From: Roseiarcus sp963835885
Lineage (GTDB): Bacteria; Pseudomonadota; Alphaproteobacteria; Rhizobiales; Beijerinckiaceae
DNA: 64,000 nt
Direction of reading: 5' to 3'
NCBI GenBank assembly: GCA_963835885.1
Contig: CAWIHF010000017.1
Span: forward strand, 1-64,000
A model generated the notes under the pieces. That model had not been told where the DNA came from. It saw nothing but the letters and a program-made list of their open reading frames with translations, and ran no database searches. Shown piece after piece: positions 54,930 through 63,611 of this stretch (positions are counted from its first letter, which is position 1; each line of letters opens with the position of its first letter). The position numbers were made by a program, and so were the translations under genes.

Positions 54930-55110
54930 CCCCTCCACCGCCCTTCGGGCGGTCCCCCTCCCCCGCTGCGCGGGTGAGGAAAACAACGGCGCCGCCTTAT
55001 CCTCCCTTGCGCTCGCAGAGCGCGGGGGAGGGGGACCACGCGAAGCGTGGTGGAGTGGGACCACGCGAAGCGTGGTGGAGGGGGCGTCGTAAACGACGTT
55101 TTATGGCGTG
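54930..55110. repeat. Palindromic repeats, tandem CCACGCGAAGCGTGG hairpins
   Basis: Two identical hairpins CCACGCGAAGCGTGG lie at 55036-55050 and 55061-55075, each followed by TGGAG. Related units CCCCTCCACCGCCC, GGGGGAGGGGGACC and GGCGTGGTGGAGGGGGC surround them. It looks like an intergenic palindromic (REP-like) element between the convergent-free lipid acyltransferase and kdsA, both on the minus strand. It may stabilise or end the kdsA transcript. Confidence 0.6.
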
Positions 55111-55127
55111 GTGGAGGGGGCGCGCGG

Positions 55128-55973
55128 CTACAGCCGCTTGGCGAGCCGGTCGAAATCCTGCAGTTCCGCGATCAGCGCCTCGAAATCCCTGAGCGGCACC
55201 ATGTTCGGCCCGTCGGAGGGCGCATGGTCGGGGTCCGGGTGGGTCTCGATGAACAATCCGGCGACGCCGACCGCCACCGCCGCCCGCGCCAGAACGGGCA
55301 CGAACTCGCGCTGGCCGCCTGACGAAGTCCCCTGCCCGCCCGGCTGCTGCACCGAATGGGTCGCGTCGAAAATGACCGGCGCGCCGGTCTCGCGAGCCAG
55401 GATCGGCAGCGCGCGCATATCCGAAACCAGCGTATTGTAGCCGAAGCTCACGCCGCGCTCGGTCACCAGAATGTCCGCCGCGCCGCCAGCGTCGAGCTTT
55501 GCGACCACGTTCTTCATGTCCCACGGCGCGAGGAACTGCCCCTTCTTGACATTGACCGCCCGCCCGGTTCGCGCCGCGGCGATCAGAAGATCGGTCTGGC
55601 GGCAGAGAAAGGCGGGAATCTGCAGAACATCGACCGCCTCAGCGACGCGCGCGCATTGTCCGCTCTCGTGCACATCGGTGAGGACCGGCAGGCCAAGCGT
55701 CTCCCGGATTTCGGCGAAGATTTTCAGCGCCGCCTCGAGGCCGAGGCCGCGCGCGCCGGAGCCGGACGTCCGGTTGGCCTTGTCGAACGAGGTTTTGTAG
55801 ACGAGCCCGATTGCCCGCCGCGCCGCAATCTCCTTCAGCGCCGCCGCCGTTTCGAGCGCATGCGCCCGGCTCTCCATCTGGCAGGGGCCGGCGATGACGG
55901 CGAGCGGCAGTTTTGCGCCAAATTTCGCCGCCTGCGGCCCCCGGCCGACCTGAACGATGGAATTGTTGCGCAC
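55128..55973 (-). CDS. kdsA: 3-deoxy-D-manno-octulosonate 8-phosphate synthase
   Basis: KdsA condenses phosphoenolpyruvate with arabinose 5-phosphate for lipopolysaccharide KDO. The 281-residue form starts at GTG 55973 (RNNSIVQVG); a longer in-frame ATG at 56030 adds an unlikely leader. Family motifs are IAGPCQMESRAHA, VYKTSFDKANRTS, LTDVHE, IPAFLCRQTDLL, NVKKGQFLAPWDM, TERGVSFGYNTLV, DATHSVQQPGG and ETHPDPDHAPSDGPNM. It has no metal-binding Cys at the position IAGPC-N.. of metal forms that I can be sure of. It implies a Gram-negative outer membrane. Confidence 0.95.
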   Translation of the reverse strand: MRNNSIVQVGRGPQAAKFGAKLPLAVIAGPCQMESRAHALETAAALKEIAARRAIGLVYKTSFDKANRTSGSGARGLGLEAALKIFAEIRETLGLPVLTDVHESGQCARVAEAVDVLQIPAFLCRQTDLLIAAARTGRAVNVKKGQFLAPWDMKNVVAKLDAGGAADILVTERGVSFGYNTLVSDMRALPILARETGAPVIFDATHSVQQPGGQGTSSGGQREFVPVLARAAVAVGVAGLFIETHPDPDHAPSDGPNMVPLRDFEALIAELQDFDRLAKRL

Positions 55974-56580
55974 CTGGTCCCCGATCCCGCTTTGGCTTAA
56001 GGTTTTGGGGCAAAGCGGCGGCGATGGCAAGGATAGGCGGATCTGTCCAGTCGGTCGCGTATCTCGGCGTATCTCGGCGCCTTGCTCGCCGCTGGCGCAC
56101 GGCTCAATCAGCTATCGAACGCGCCTCCGCGACGTCCTTTAACGAGACGTTAACTGCCCGACGAGGCGGCCGGACCACATCGGCGATTGCCCACACGCGG
56201 CTCGAAAGAGATATGGTCACCGGTTCTCAGTTTATCTCACGAGCGATTTCGCCGGCGCCCTCGGAAACTACCCAGGCTGGCTGAAGCGTTCGGTCGCCCA
56301 AGCGCCGCCGAGCGCCCTTTCGACGGCGATCCTCGCGAGGGCGCACTGAGTAGTTTCCGAGCCTGTTCTCGAGGTCGCGTCGGCGTTTAGGGTGGCCTCA
56401 CTTGATGCTCGCTTGCAGTCGACCACCTCCGCCGGCCCGGTGTCGGCGCCGTGGAGGCGGCCGTCTCACTCCAAAGAAGACGAACATGATCAGACCGATA
56501 ACCCCGATTGCAACAATGTTTGTGTGTGTTTCTCTTTCAGGACCTCACTATTGGAACTCGTGTTTCAAAGGATTTGCGCG
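55974..56580. other. Non-coding interval with a 12-bp inverted repeat
   Basis: No family-like protein is visible on either strand. CTCGGAAACTAC near 56264 and its reverse complement GTAGTTTCCGAG near 56350 form an inverted repeat about 75 bp apart. A short tandem GCGTATCTCG is repeated near 56056-56075. The 3' end should hold the promoter of the phasin-like gene. Confidence 0.4.
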
Positions 56581-56946
56581 ATGAACGACTTGGCCGATCG
56601 CTCGGTGAATTTTGCACGCAAAACCGCGCAGGCGGGGCTCGACGCAATTGTCACGATCGCCGCGCGGACGCCGGGATTGATGGTGGCGGGGTTCGATCCC
56701 ACAGGCCAGGGCGCGCGGGAAATCGGCCTGATGGCGCAGGAGAAAATCGTTGCTGCCGTCGATGGCGCCTTGGCCGCGCAGATGGCTTGGGGATCGTTCC
56801 TCATCAACGCGGCCTTCAGCGGCGTGTCCTCGCCGCATCACGTTTCGCACGCGCTGGTCGACGTAACGGAAGCCGCGCTGGCGCCTGCGCACCGCCAGGT
56901 GCGGGCGAATGCGCTGCGGCTTACCGGGATGGAGCCGATTGGCTAA
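56581..56946 (+). CDS. Phasin-like protein
   Basis: The 121-residue helical protein (NDLADRSVNFARKTAQAGLD, IGLMAQEKIVAAVDGALAAQ, APAHRQVRANALRL) has the amphipathic-helix layout of short alphaproteobacterial phasins that coat PHA granules. It lacks cysteine and is rich in Ala. Together with phaC in the same window this fits PHA storage. The call is by overall pattern, not a specific motif, so a different helical family is possible. Confidence 0.55.
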   Translation: MNDLADRSVNFARKTAQAGLDAIVTIAARTPGLMVAGFDPTGQGAREIGLMAQEKIVAAVDGALAAQMAWGSFLINAAFSGVSSPHHVSHALVDVTEAALAPAHRQVRANALRLTGMEPIG

Positions 56947-57260
56947 GTCTGACTCTTAAGGCTCCGCGGTTCGTCGCGCGGCCGCCGCGGCGGGCGCTTC
57001 TGCGCTTCGCGCCCTGATCGAAAACCGCCGGGACGGACGGTGAGGGTTTGAGACGCCTCGGCGATCGTGCCGCTCCCGACCATGCGACGAGGACGGCGAC
57101 TTGGCGGCGTGCGTCGAGCTGCGCGATCGAGCCAGGTGACGACGTCGACGTCGCCGATTGGCGCCGCCTGATCAATTCGCGCAGCTCCGCTGCAGGCGCG
57201 ACTTGCGAGCGCTCGTGGAATTGCGGAGACGCAGCGGCATTCGGCCGCCGCGTCGAAGTT
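56947..57260. other. No gene recognised
   Basis: The frames here are arginine-rich readings of high-GC DNA with no family features. It lies between the phasin-like gene and the end of the convergent ABC transporter operon, where a terminator would be expected; I see no clear hairpin with a T run. Confidence 0.4.
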
Positions 57261-58247
57261 TCAGAATTTGAACTCATCCACGTTTGCGGGGGTGACAATC
57301 TTGGCTGGCCCGAGAACCACTTCGCCCTTGGCGCCGACCGTATAGTCGCCAAGACGACCCGCCGTGAATTTGTCGCCTTCCTTACCGGTGATCTTGCCCT
57401 CGGCGAGCGCTTCCGCGCCATAATAGGTGAGGTAGCCAAGGTCCTTTACGTTCCACCAGATGTCCTGAACGGATCCATTCTGAATGTATTTCTTGATCAG
57501 CGTCGCCGGGGCGAGGCCGGTCAGCTTGATCTTGCCGAGGCTGCCCGCTTGTTCGAGCGCCCGGGCCGCGGCCGGGAGTCCAATGCCCGCCGGGATGATG
57601 ATGCCCTTAAGGTTGGGGAATGCTTGGACGAGCGCCAGCGCCTGCTGCTGATTGACCTGTTCGCTCTCTTGCCCGTAGGCGATCTGGACAAGGTGCATCT
57701 TGGCGAATTTCGGCTCCTTCAGCTTCTCCTTCATGAAGGCAATCCAGGCGTTCTGGTTGGTCGCGGTCGGCGTCGAGGAGAGGATCGCGAAGTCGCCCTC
57801 GTAGCCGATCATCTGTCCCATGCTTTCGATCATCATCTCGGCCAGACTGTCGCCCTTCGCCTGGTTGAAGAACAGCGTGCGCGCCGAGGGCGCGACGTCG
57901 GAATCGTAGGACACGACCTTCACGCCCTGCTGAGCCGCGCGCTTCAGGGCGGGCGCCACCGCATTGGCGTCATTGCCGGCGATGGCGATCACGCCCACTT
58001 TCTGCGAGACGAGAGTGTTGATGAATGGGATCTGTGCCTCCGCGGTTGCCTGCGAGGGCGCTTCCTGGACAACCTTGCCGCCGATCTCCTTCTGGGCTTC
58101 TTCAGCGCCCGTCTTTGCGACCTGGAAATAGGGATCGGTGTCGAGTTTGGGAAGGAAACCGATCGTAACCGGGTCGGCCGCCAGAACCGGAGAAGCCGCG
58201 AGCGCGATTCCTACAAACAGGGCCGCAAAAAGGTTAGAAGCTGTCAT
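57261..58247 (-). CDS. Sugar ABC transporter substrate-binding protein (rhamnose/AI-2-type)
   Basis: The 328-residue periplasmic-binding protein has a signal peptide (MTASNLFAALFVGIALAASPVLA). A Peripla_BP_4 domain follows: VTIGFLPKLDTDPYFQVAKT, GVIAIAGNDANAVAPALKRA and VVSYDSDVAPSARTLFFNQA. LKGIIIPAGIGLPAAARALE and WWNVKDLGYLTYY also fit. The pattern is closest to RhaS/LsrB proteins binding rhamnose or autoinducer-2. No rhamnose kinase, isomerase or lsr genes are near, so the ligand is open. It is the last gene of the operon. Confidence 0.85.
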   Translation of the reverse strand: MTASNLFAALFVGIALAASPVLAADPVTIGFLPKLDTDPYFQVAKTGAEEAQKEIGGKVVQEAPSQATAEAQIPFINTLVSQKVGVIAIAGNDANAVAPALKRAAQQGVKVVSYDSDVAPSARTLFFNQAKGDSLAEMMIESMGQMIGYEGDFAILSSTPTATNQNAWIAFMKEKLKEPKFAKMHLVQIAYGQESEQVNQQQALALVQAFPNLKGIIIPAGIGLPAAARALEQAGSLGKIKLTGLAPATLIKKYIQNGSVQDIWWNVKDLGYLTYYGAEALAEGKITGKEGDKFTAGRLGDYTVGAKGEVVLGPAKIVTPANVDEFKF

Positions 58248-58274
58248 GATTTCGTCTCCTCCGATTTTCGCCGT

Positions 58275-59318
58275 CTAGGCGCCGATAGTCGGGCTGGATT
58301 TGGTCTCCGGCGGATTGCCCGGGTTGGAGCCGCCAGAGTTGGGCGAAGCCAGAAAGGCGCTCGCCGATGCGAAGAGCCGTTGCGTCACGGTGCTGAGGAG
58401 CAACGATCCGATCAGAAGCAGCCCGATCACCGTACCTTGCGCGTCACCACCGATCTGCAGCAATGCGAGGATGTTGCGCAGCGCCGCGATCAACACAAGG
58501 GCAAAGAATACGCCTGTCAGATGGCCCCTGCCGCCGAACACGCTGACGCCCCCGAGCAGCACGATGGTGATCACGTCAAGTTCGAGGCCGACCGCGTTGT
58601 CCGCCCGCGCATTGGCGAGCCGCGCCGTGAACACGACTCCGGCAAGCGCCGAGACCACCCCGCTAGTGGCGAACAACGCCAGCCGTATGCGGTTCACTCG
58701 GACACCCGCGTACCGAGCGACCTCGGGATTCCCGCCGATGGCGTATATGCGCCGGCCGATCGCGCCCTTTTGCAACAAGAGGGCGAAAATCGGCGCGAGG
58801 ACCAGAAATGGAGCAATCGTCCACGGGAGGACCGATCCGCCCACTGTGTTGATGCCGAAATCGGTGAAGGCGTCGGGAAATTCGTTCACCGATCCGGAGC
58901 CGAGGATGATGTAGCCGACGCCGCGAAACATCGCGAGCGTACCGAGCGTCACGACCAGTGACGGCAGGCCGAGCATTGTTACGAGGGCGCCGTTCAGCGC
59001 GCCGCCCATGAGCCCGGTCATCAAGGCGGCGAGGATGGCGAGCGAGATGGGGGCCCCCGCCTGGACGGCGACGCCGAACACGACGCTGCTCAACGCCAGC
59101 ATGCTGGCGACCGACAGGTCGATCTCGCGCGCAATGATCAGCAGCACCATCGGCAAAACAATCAGCGCCCGTTCGGACACGCCGGCGATAGCCTGCGAAA
59201 TATTGAAGGCCGTCGCGAAATTCGGGACTGCGATGGCCGCGTAGGTGAGCGTCGCCGCGGTCAGTACGGCGAGAAAAGCGTCCCAGTTCGCAAGGCGCTT
59301 CATGAGGCCGCGATTCAT
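58275..59318 (-). CDS. Sugar ABC transporter permease
   Basis: The 347-residue inner-membrane permease (BPD_transp_2 family) has about ten helices and the EAA-like loop region RRIYAIGGNPEVARYAGV. ALRNILALLQIGGDAQ and DLSVASMLALSS are also characteristic. It starts inside the stop of the upstream fusion gene (ATGA). Its C-terminus has a non-homologous tail (NSGGSNPGNPPETKSSP). It pairs with the permease half of the fusion protein. Confidence 0.85.
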   Translation of the reverse strand: MNRGLMKRLANWDAFLAVLTAATLTYAAIAVPNFATAFNISQAIAGVSERALIVLPMVLLIIAREIDLSVASMLALSSVVFGVAVQAGAPISLAILAALMTGLMGGALNGALVTMLGLPSLVVTLGTLAMFRGVGYIILGSGSVNEFPDAFTDFGINTVGGSVLPWTIAPFLVLAPIFALLLQKGAIGRRIYAIGGNPEVARYAGVRVNRIRLALFATSGVVSALAGVVFTARLANARADNAVGLELDVITIVLLGGVSVFGGRGHLTGVFFALVLIAALRNILALLQIGGDAQGTVIGLLLIGSLLLSTVTQRLFASASAFLASPNSGGSNPGNPPETKSSPTIGA

Positions 59319-61879
59319 CGGCGCCATCCTGCCCGGCTTCGGCGTCCGACCACGGTGTCGATTGCGACCGCCACAAGGATCACCAAGCCGTAGACGCCCT
59401 GCAGCCAGAGCGGATCGACCCGCACCAGCGTCAGGCCGTTCTGGATGACGAGCAGGGTGAGCGCCCCGAGCGCGACGCCAAACACCGAGCCGGCGCCGCC
59501 GCGGATCGCCACGCCTCCGACCACCACCGACGCGATAACAGTCAGCTCGAAACCCATGGCGACCCGGGCGTCGATCGTCGCATAGCGTGAGGCCCAAAGC
59601 GCCCCGTCGAATCCGGCGAGCAAACCGGCGGCCGCGAAAACCCCGAGCACCAGAAGGGTCGTGCGTATGCCGATCAGGGCTGCGCCGTCGGGGTTCGAGC
59701 CGATCGCGTAAATCTCCCGGCCGATCGCGAAGCGGCGAAGAATCGCGCTGATCGCAACGAGCGCCGCGAACGCGATCAGGACAACGGCCGGGACGCCGAG
59801 GACGCGGGCGCCGGTCATGTCAAGCCACGCTTGCGGCACTTGATCGGCGCTGATCTGCCGCCCACCGGCCCAGAGACTGACAAGGCCGCGAAAGACCGCA
59901 AGCGATCCCAAGGTCACGACAATGGAGGGGACGCCGCCCAGCGTCACGACCAGCCCGTTCAGAAGCCCGCAGCCGAGCCCGACCAGGCTGGCGACTCCGA
60001 CGCCCATGAGGATGGGGCTGGCCGGATAACTGTGCATGAAGCTTGCCGCGCCGTAGGCGGAAAGCCCGATGACGGATGCGACGGACAAATCGATGTTGCG
60101 GGTCAGCATCACCAGCATCTGCCCGACCGCCACGATCATCAGAAGCGCGGCGTCCATGGCGATTGCCGTCAGGTTTTCGCTGCCGATCATCCGCGGATTT
60201 ATCATAGTCACCGGAATCACGACGGCGGCCATGGCGCAGACGAGGCCGAACTCGCGCTGCGCGACGCCGCGACGGGCGATGGAGACGACACGATTGCTCT
60301 CGTCCGCCGCAAACTCGTGGCGACGGCCTTCTCGCATCGGGTCGACGTCGGTGTCCACATCCATCGCTGCGCGGATGATCCGTTCAGCGTCCGCCTCGGC
60401 TCGCGCGAAAGTCGCGGTCTGGCGCCCCTCGCGCAGGACGACGATCCGGTCGCACATCCCGATCAGCTCGGGCAGTTCCGATGAAATCAGAATGATTGCA
60501 AGTCCCTGCGCGGCGAGTTCGGCGATCATCGCATGGACCTCGGCCTTGCTCTGGACGTCAACGCCCTGAGTCGGCTCGTCAAAAATCATCAGCCGCGGAT
60601 TGGCGGCGAGCCATTTGGACAGCACGACCTTCTGTTGATTGCCCCCCGAAAGCGTCTTCACAGTCTGATCGAAACTACGGAACTTCAGCCGCAATCTCTG
60701 CAGGTGCGGTTCGACCAGCGCGAGCTCGCTTCGTCGCCGAACCAAACCAGCAAAGGTCGCCCTGTCGATCGTTGGCAGCGAGGCATTGGCGAGGATCGGG
60801 AAATCCATGACGAGGCTTTGGCCGAGCCGGTCCTCCGAGACATAGGCGATTCCCCGCGCCATTGCTTCGCAAGGGTCTGAGAAGGTTGTCGGCTCGCCGC
60901 CGAGCTTGATCTCGCCGGCGGTCGGCCGGTCGATACCGAACAATACGCGCGCCACTTCGGTGCGCCCGCTTCCGACTAGGCCGCCCAAGCCGACCACCTC
61001 GCCTGCGTGCACGGCGAAGGAAATGTCGGCGAAGGCGCCGTCACGCGAAAGGCCGGTGGCCTCGAGCACGACCGGTCCGGGCGAGGATCGCCATTGCGGA
61101 TAGATCGTGCTCAAGGGTCGGCCAACCATCATCTGCACGGCTTCATCGCGGTCGATCTCTCCGGTCGGTCCGGCGCCGATCAACCGTCCGTCTCGCAACA
61201 CGGCGATGCGGTCTGCGACGCGATAAATCTCCTCCATGCGGTGGCTGATGAACATCATCGCGACGCCGTGGGTCCGAAGGCCGGACACCACCCCAAACAG
61301 TCGCGAGACCTCGCGCTGCGATAGCGCGGCGGTGGGTTCATCCATGATCAGGACCCGGGCGTCGACGGAAAGCGCGCGTACGATCTCGACCAGCTGCTGC
61401 TCCGACGTTCTCAGTTCCTTCAGCAGACGTTCCGGGCGGCAAGCCAAGCCAACGACGTCAAGGAGTTCGGACGTTCGCCGACGCATGCGGTCGTCATCCA
61501 CGCCCCCAAGCCAATTCCTCGGCATGTGGCCCAGAAAGATGTTTTCGTAGACGCTGAGATCACCGAAGAGGCCCGGATGTTGGTGCATGACGGCAATGCC
61601 GGCACGGGAGGCTTCAAGCGGCGACCAGCTCTCCGCGGGGCCCCCGTCGATCAAAACGGCTCCAGCGTCGGGTCGGTGCACTCCCGCGAGCAGCTTGACG
61701 CAAGTGCTCTTGCCCGCGCCATTCTCGCCGAGCAGCGCGAGAACCTCTCCCGAAACGAGATCGAAAGTCACGTCGCGAATCGCGATCACGCCGCCAAACC
61801 GCTTCGTGGCGGACGCGAGCCCGACCGGCGCCCTACCCTGCGCCGTAACGGCGTCGCCGCTCGACAAAGTCGCGGACAT
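59315..61879 (-). CDS. Fused sugar ABC transporter: double ATPase plus permease
   Basis: The 854-residue protein has two ATPase domains and a permease. ATPase 1 (residues about 15-260) has Walker A GENGAGKST, a degenerate signature (LRTSEQQLVE) and Walker B VLIMDEPTAALS. ATPase 2 (about 265-510) has a degenerate Walker A (GLVGSGRTE), signature LSGGNQQK and LMIFDEPTQGVD. The C-terminal about 330 residues form a BPD_transp_2 permease. In related rhamnose systems these are separate genes (rhaT and rhaP). The asymmetric pair of ATPase sites is normal for sugar importers. The start at 61879 is the first ATG giving a family-like N-terminus. Confidence 0.87.
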   Translation of the reverse strand: MSATLSSGDAVTAQGRAPVGLASATKRFGGVIAIRDVTFDLVSGEVLALLGENGAGKSTCVKLLAGVHRPDAGAVLIDGGPAESWSPLEASRAGIAVMHQHPGLFGDLSVYENIFLGHMPRNWLGGVDDDRMRRRTSELLDVVGLACRPERLLKELRTSEQQLVEIVRALSVDARVLIMDEPTAALSQREVSRLFGVVSGLRTHGVAMMFISHRMEEIYRVADRIAVLRDGRLIGAGPTGEIDRDEAVQMMVGRPLSTIYPQWRSSPGPVVLEATGLSRDGAFADISFAVHAGEVVGLGGLVGSGRTEVARVLFGIDRPTAGEIKLGGEPTTFSDPCEAMARGIAYVSEDRLGQSLVMDFPILANASLPTIDRATFAGLVRRRSELALVEPHLQRLRLKFRSFDQTVKTLSGGNQQKVVLSKWLAANPRLMIFDEPTQGVDVQSKAEVHAMIAELAAQGLAIILISSELPELIGMCDRIVVLREGRQTATFARAEADAERIIRAAMDVDTDVDPMREGRRHEFAADESNRVVSIARRGVAQREFGLVCAMAAVVIPVTMINPRMIGSENLTAIAMDAALLMIVAVGQMLVMLTRNIDLSVASVIGLSAYGAASFMHSYPASPILMGVGVASLVGLGCGLLNGLVVTLGGVPSIVVTLGSLAVFRGLVSLWAGGRQISADQVPQAWLDMTGARVLGVPAVVLIAFAALVAISAILRRFAIGREIYAIGSNPDGAALIGIRTTLLVLGVFAAAGLLAGFDGALWASRYATIDARVAMGFELTVIASVVVGGVAIRGGAGSVFGVALGALTLLVIQNGLTLVRVDPLWLQGVYGLVILVAVAIDTVVGRRSRAGWRR

Positions 61880-62238
61880 TGCGGATCCGTTTAGAGCCGA
61901 TCTGCCTCTCCGGACGACGAGATCCCCCTTCGGCCGTCTCTCGAGAAGGCGGCAACGGCGGCTGAGGCTCTTGACATCGCAATTCGTCTCCCGATCCGAC
62001 CTCCGGCCCATAGTCCGGCGTTCAACCGAGCTTAGCCGCGCGCGCAGGATCTTGGAAATGGTCGCGATAGCCATAGGATCGCGGGCCCTCGGAGGCAGAC
62101 CGGGAAAGGCTCAACGGAAGCAGCGCGCAACGAGCGACCCTGAAACCGGCTGCGAACCGTCTCCGCAAACAACGTTCCTTTGGGGAGCGTCGCGCGCGTG
62201 CTATTCTTGAATCCGCCCCGCAGACGCGCAGGTGAGAC
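61880..62238. other. Upstream region of the ABC operon, divergent to yqgE-like gene
   Basis: No clear separate gene. The minus-strand frame continues open upstream of the ABC fusion to ATG 62074 and would add about 65 residues, beginning MAIATISKILRARLSS, which do not resemble the family. The region should hold divergent promoters. Confidence 0.35.
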
Positions 62239-62907
62239 ATGTCCGCGATCGGGTTGCGTCGACTCGGCTTTATCGTCGCGGCGTTCGTCCTGCAGACGGC
62301 CCTCCTCAGGGCGGCGTTGCCGGGACCGGACGAAGCGCCCGCTCAACCCTCGCTCGCCGGCCAATTGCTGGTCGCCGCGCCCTGGATAGGCGACCCGCGC
62401 TTCGAGCGCACGGTCATCTTGATCGTCGAAGACGGTCCCGGCGGCGCCATCGGGGTCGTCATCAACAAGCCGATCGGAGAGCAACCGCTCGCCAGTATTT
62501 TCAAGGCGCTCGGCCAAAAGGACGGCGATATTTCGGGCAGCGTGCGCGTCTTTTTCGGCGGGCCGGTCCAGCCGGAAGTCGGCTTCGTGGTCCACAGCCC
62601 CGAATACCGTCGGCCCGAGACCACCCCCATCACGGATCGCCTTTCGATCACGTCAAGCATCGCGATCTTGGAGGACATCGGCGCCAACCGAGGGCCAGCA
62701 AAGGTCCTTGTCGCCTTCGGCTACGCTGGCTGGGGACCGGGCCAGCTCGAACATGAGATCGAAGAGCACGCCTGGGGGATCGCCGAGGCCGACCCAAATC
62801 TTGTCTTCGACGAGAACAGGGATAACGTTTGGAATAAGGCTTGGGAGCGCCGGACCCAGCATAGCGACATGGAAATTCCAAAAGTCCGCCTTGAGGGAAG
62901 CAAATAG
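62239..62907 (+). CDS. YqgE/AlgH (UPF0301) family protein with signal-like N-terminus
   Basis: The 222-residue protein has the complete UPF0301 domain: LAGQLLVAAPWIGDPRFERT, GGAIGVVINKPIGE, VFFGGPVQPEVGFVVHS, KVLVAFGYAGWGPGQLEHEI and WERRTQHSDMEI-like end. Unusually for the family it carries a 26-residue hydrophobic leader (RRLGFIVAAFVLQTALLRAA) before the domain, which could be a signal peptide or membrane anchor. AlgH/YqgE proteins are normally cytoplasmic, function unclear. This copy would be periplasmic or anchored. Confidence 0.85.
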   Translation: MSAIGLRRLGFIVAAFVLQTALLRAALPGPDEAPAQPSLAGQLLVAAPWIGDPRFERTVILIVEDGPGGAIGVVINKPIGEQPLASIFKALGQKDGDISGSVRVFFGGPVQPEVGFVVHSPEYRRPETTPITDRLSITSSIAILEDIGANRGPAKVLVAFGYAGWGPGQLEHEIEEHAWGIAEADPNLVFDENRDNVWNKAWERRTQHSDMEIPKVRLEGSK

Positions 62908-63020
62908 TCGCTAATTGCCGGCGGACATTGCCGAGCTCAGGAGGCTTCGAGATGCGTCGCCTTCGCGGCGCCGCTCCTTCAAGGCGAGGGCGGTAGGCGT
63001 TAAAGTGCGCGCCCAGCGTC

Positions 63021-63545
63021 ATGCCAGAACCGAGGACCCGAATGGACGAGGAACGGACGACCGGCGATCTCGGCATTCTTGCGCGCCGCAAAATCGAGGC
63101 GGCGGTCATCGCGCCGATCTACGAGGAGATGGTGAAGGCGTTCGGCGAGGAGCGGGCGCGGGAAGTTCTGCGCAACGCCATCCGCCGTGCGGCGATCGCG
63201 GCCGGGGCCGAGATGGCGGAGCGCGCGCCCGGCGGCGCGGACCTGGAAAGCTTCAAGTCGATCCAGAATCTCTGGACCAAGGACGACGCCCTGACGATCG
63301 AGGTCATCGCCGATCGACCGGGCGTTTTCGACTTCAACGTCAAGCGCTGCCGCTACGCCGAAACCTATCGGGCGATGGGTCTCGGCGAGATCGGCGACCT
63401 TCTCTCCTGCAATCGCGACGGCGCCTTCTGCGAAGGCTATGATCCGCGCATAACGCTGACCCGGACGCAGACGATCATGGGTGGCGCGAGCCATTGCGAC
63501 TTCCGCTACCGGGTTCGCGGATCGGAGACGAAGGCGGTGGGTTGA
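63021..63545 (+). CDS. L-2-amino-thiazoline-4-carboxylic acid hydrolase-like protein
   Basis: The roughly 170-residue protein has ARRKIEAAVIAPIYEEMVKA, then FDFNVKRCRYAETYRAMGL, SCNRDGAFCEGYDPRI and GASHCDFRYRVR. This is the pattern of the ATC hydrolase family (AtcB-type), whose founders hydrolyse 2-aminothiazoline-4-carboxylate to S-carbamoyl-cysteine. Conserved cysteines are present in NVKRC, LSCNRDGAFC and SHCDFRY. Most members are not tested, so the substrate is uncertain. ATG 63042 is an equally plausible start to 63021. Confidence 0.75.
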   Translation: MPEPRTRMDEERTTGDLGILARRKIEAAVIAPIYEEMVKAFGEERAREVLRNAIRRAAIAAGAEMAERAPGGADLESFKSIQNLWTKDDALTIEVIADRPGVFDFNVKRCRYAETYRAMGLGEIGDLLSCNRDGAFCEGYDPRITLTRTQTIMGGASHCDFRYRVRGSETKAVG

Positions 63546-63611
63546 GCGGATCGTTGGCGCGCCGCCGCCGGCATATCACCTCGAAAGGGCGACGACGACA
63601 GGGAGAGAATC

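Noticed and set aside
57261..61879. Complete rhamnose or autoinducer-2 utilisation operon
   Set aside because: Only transport proteins are present; no kinase, isomerase, aldolase or lsr genes adjoin, so the ligand stays open.
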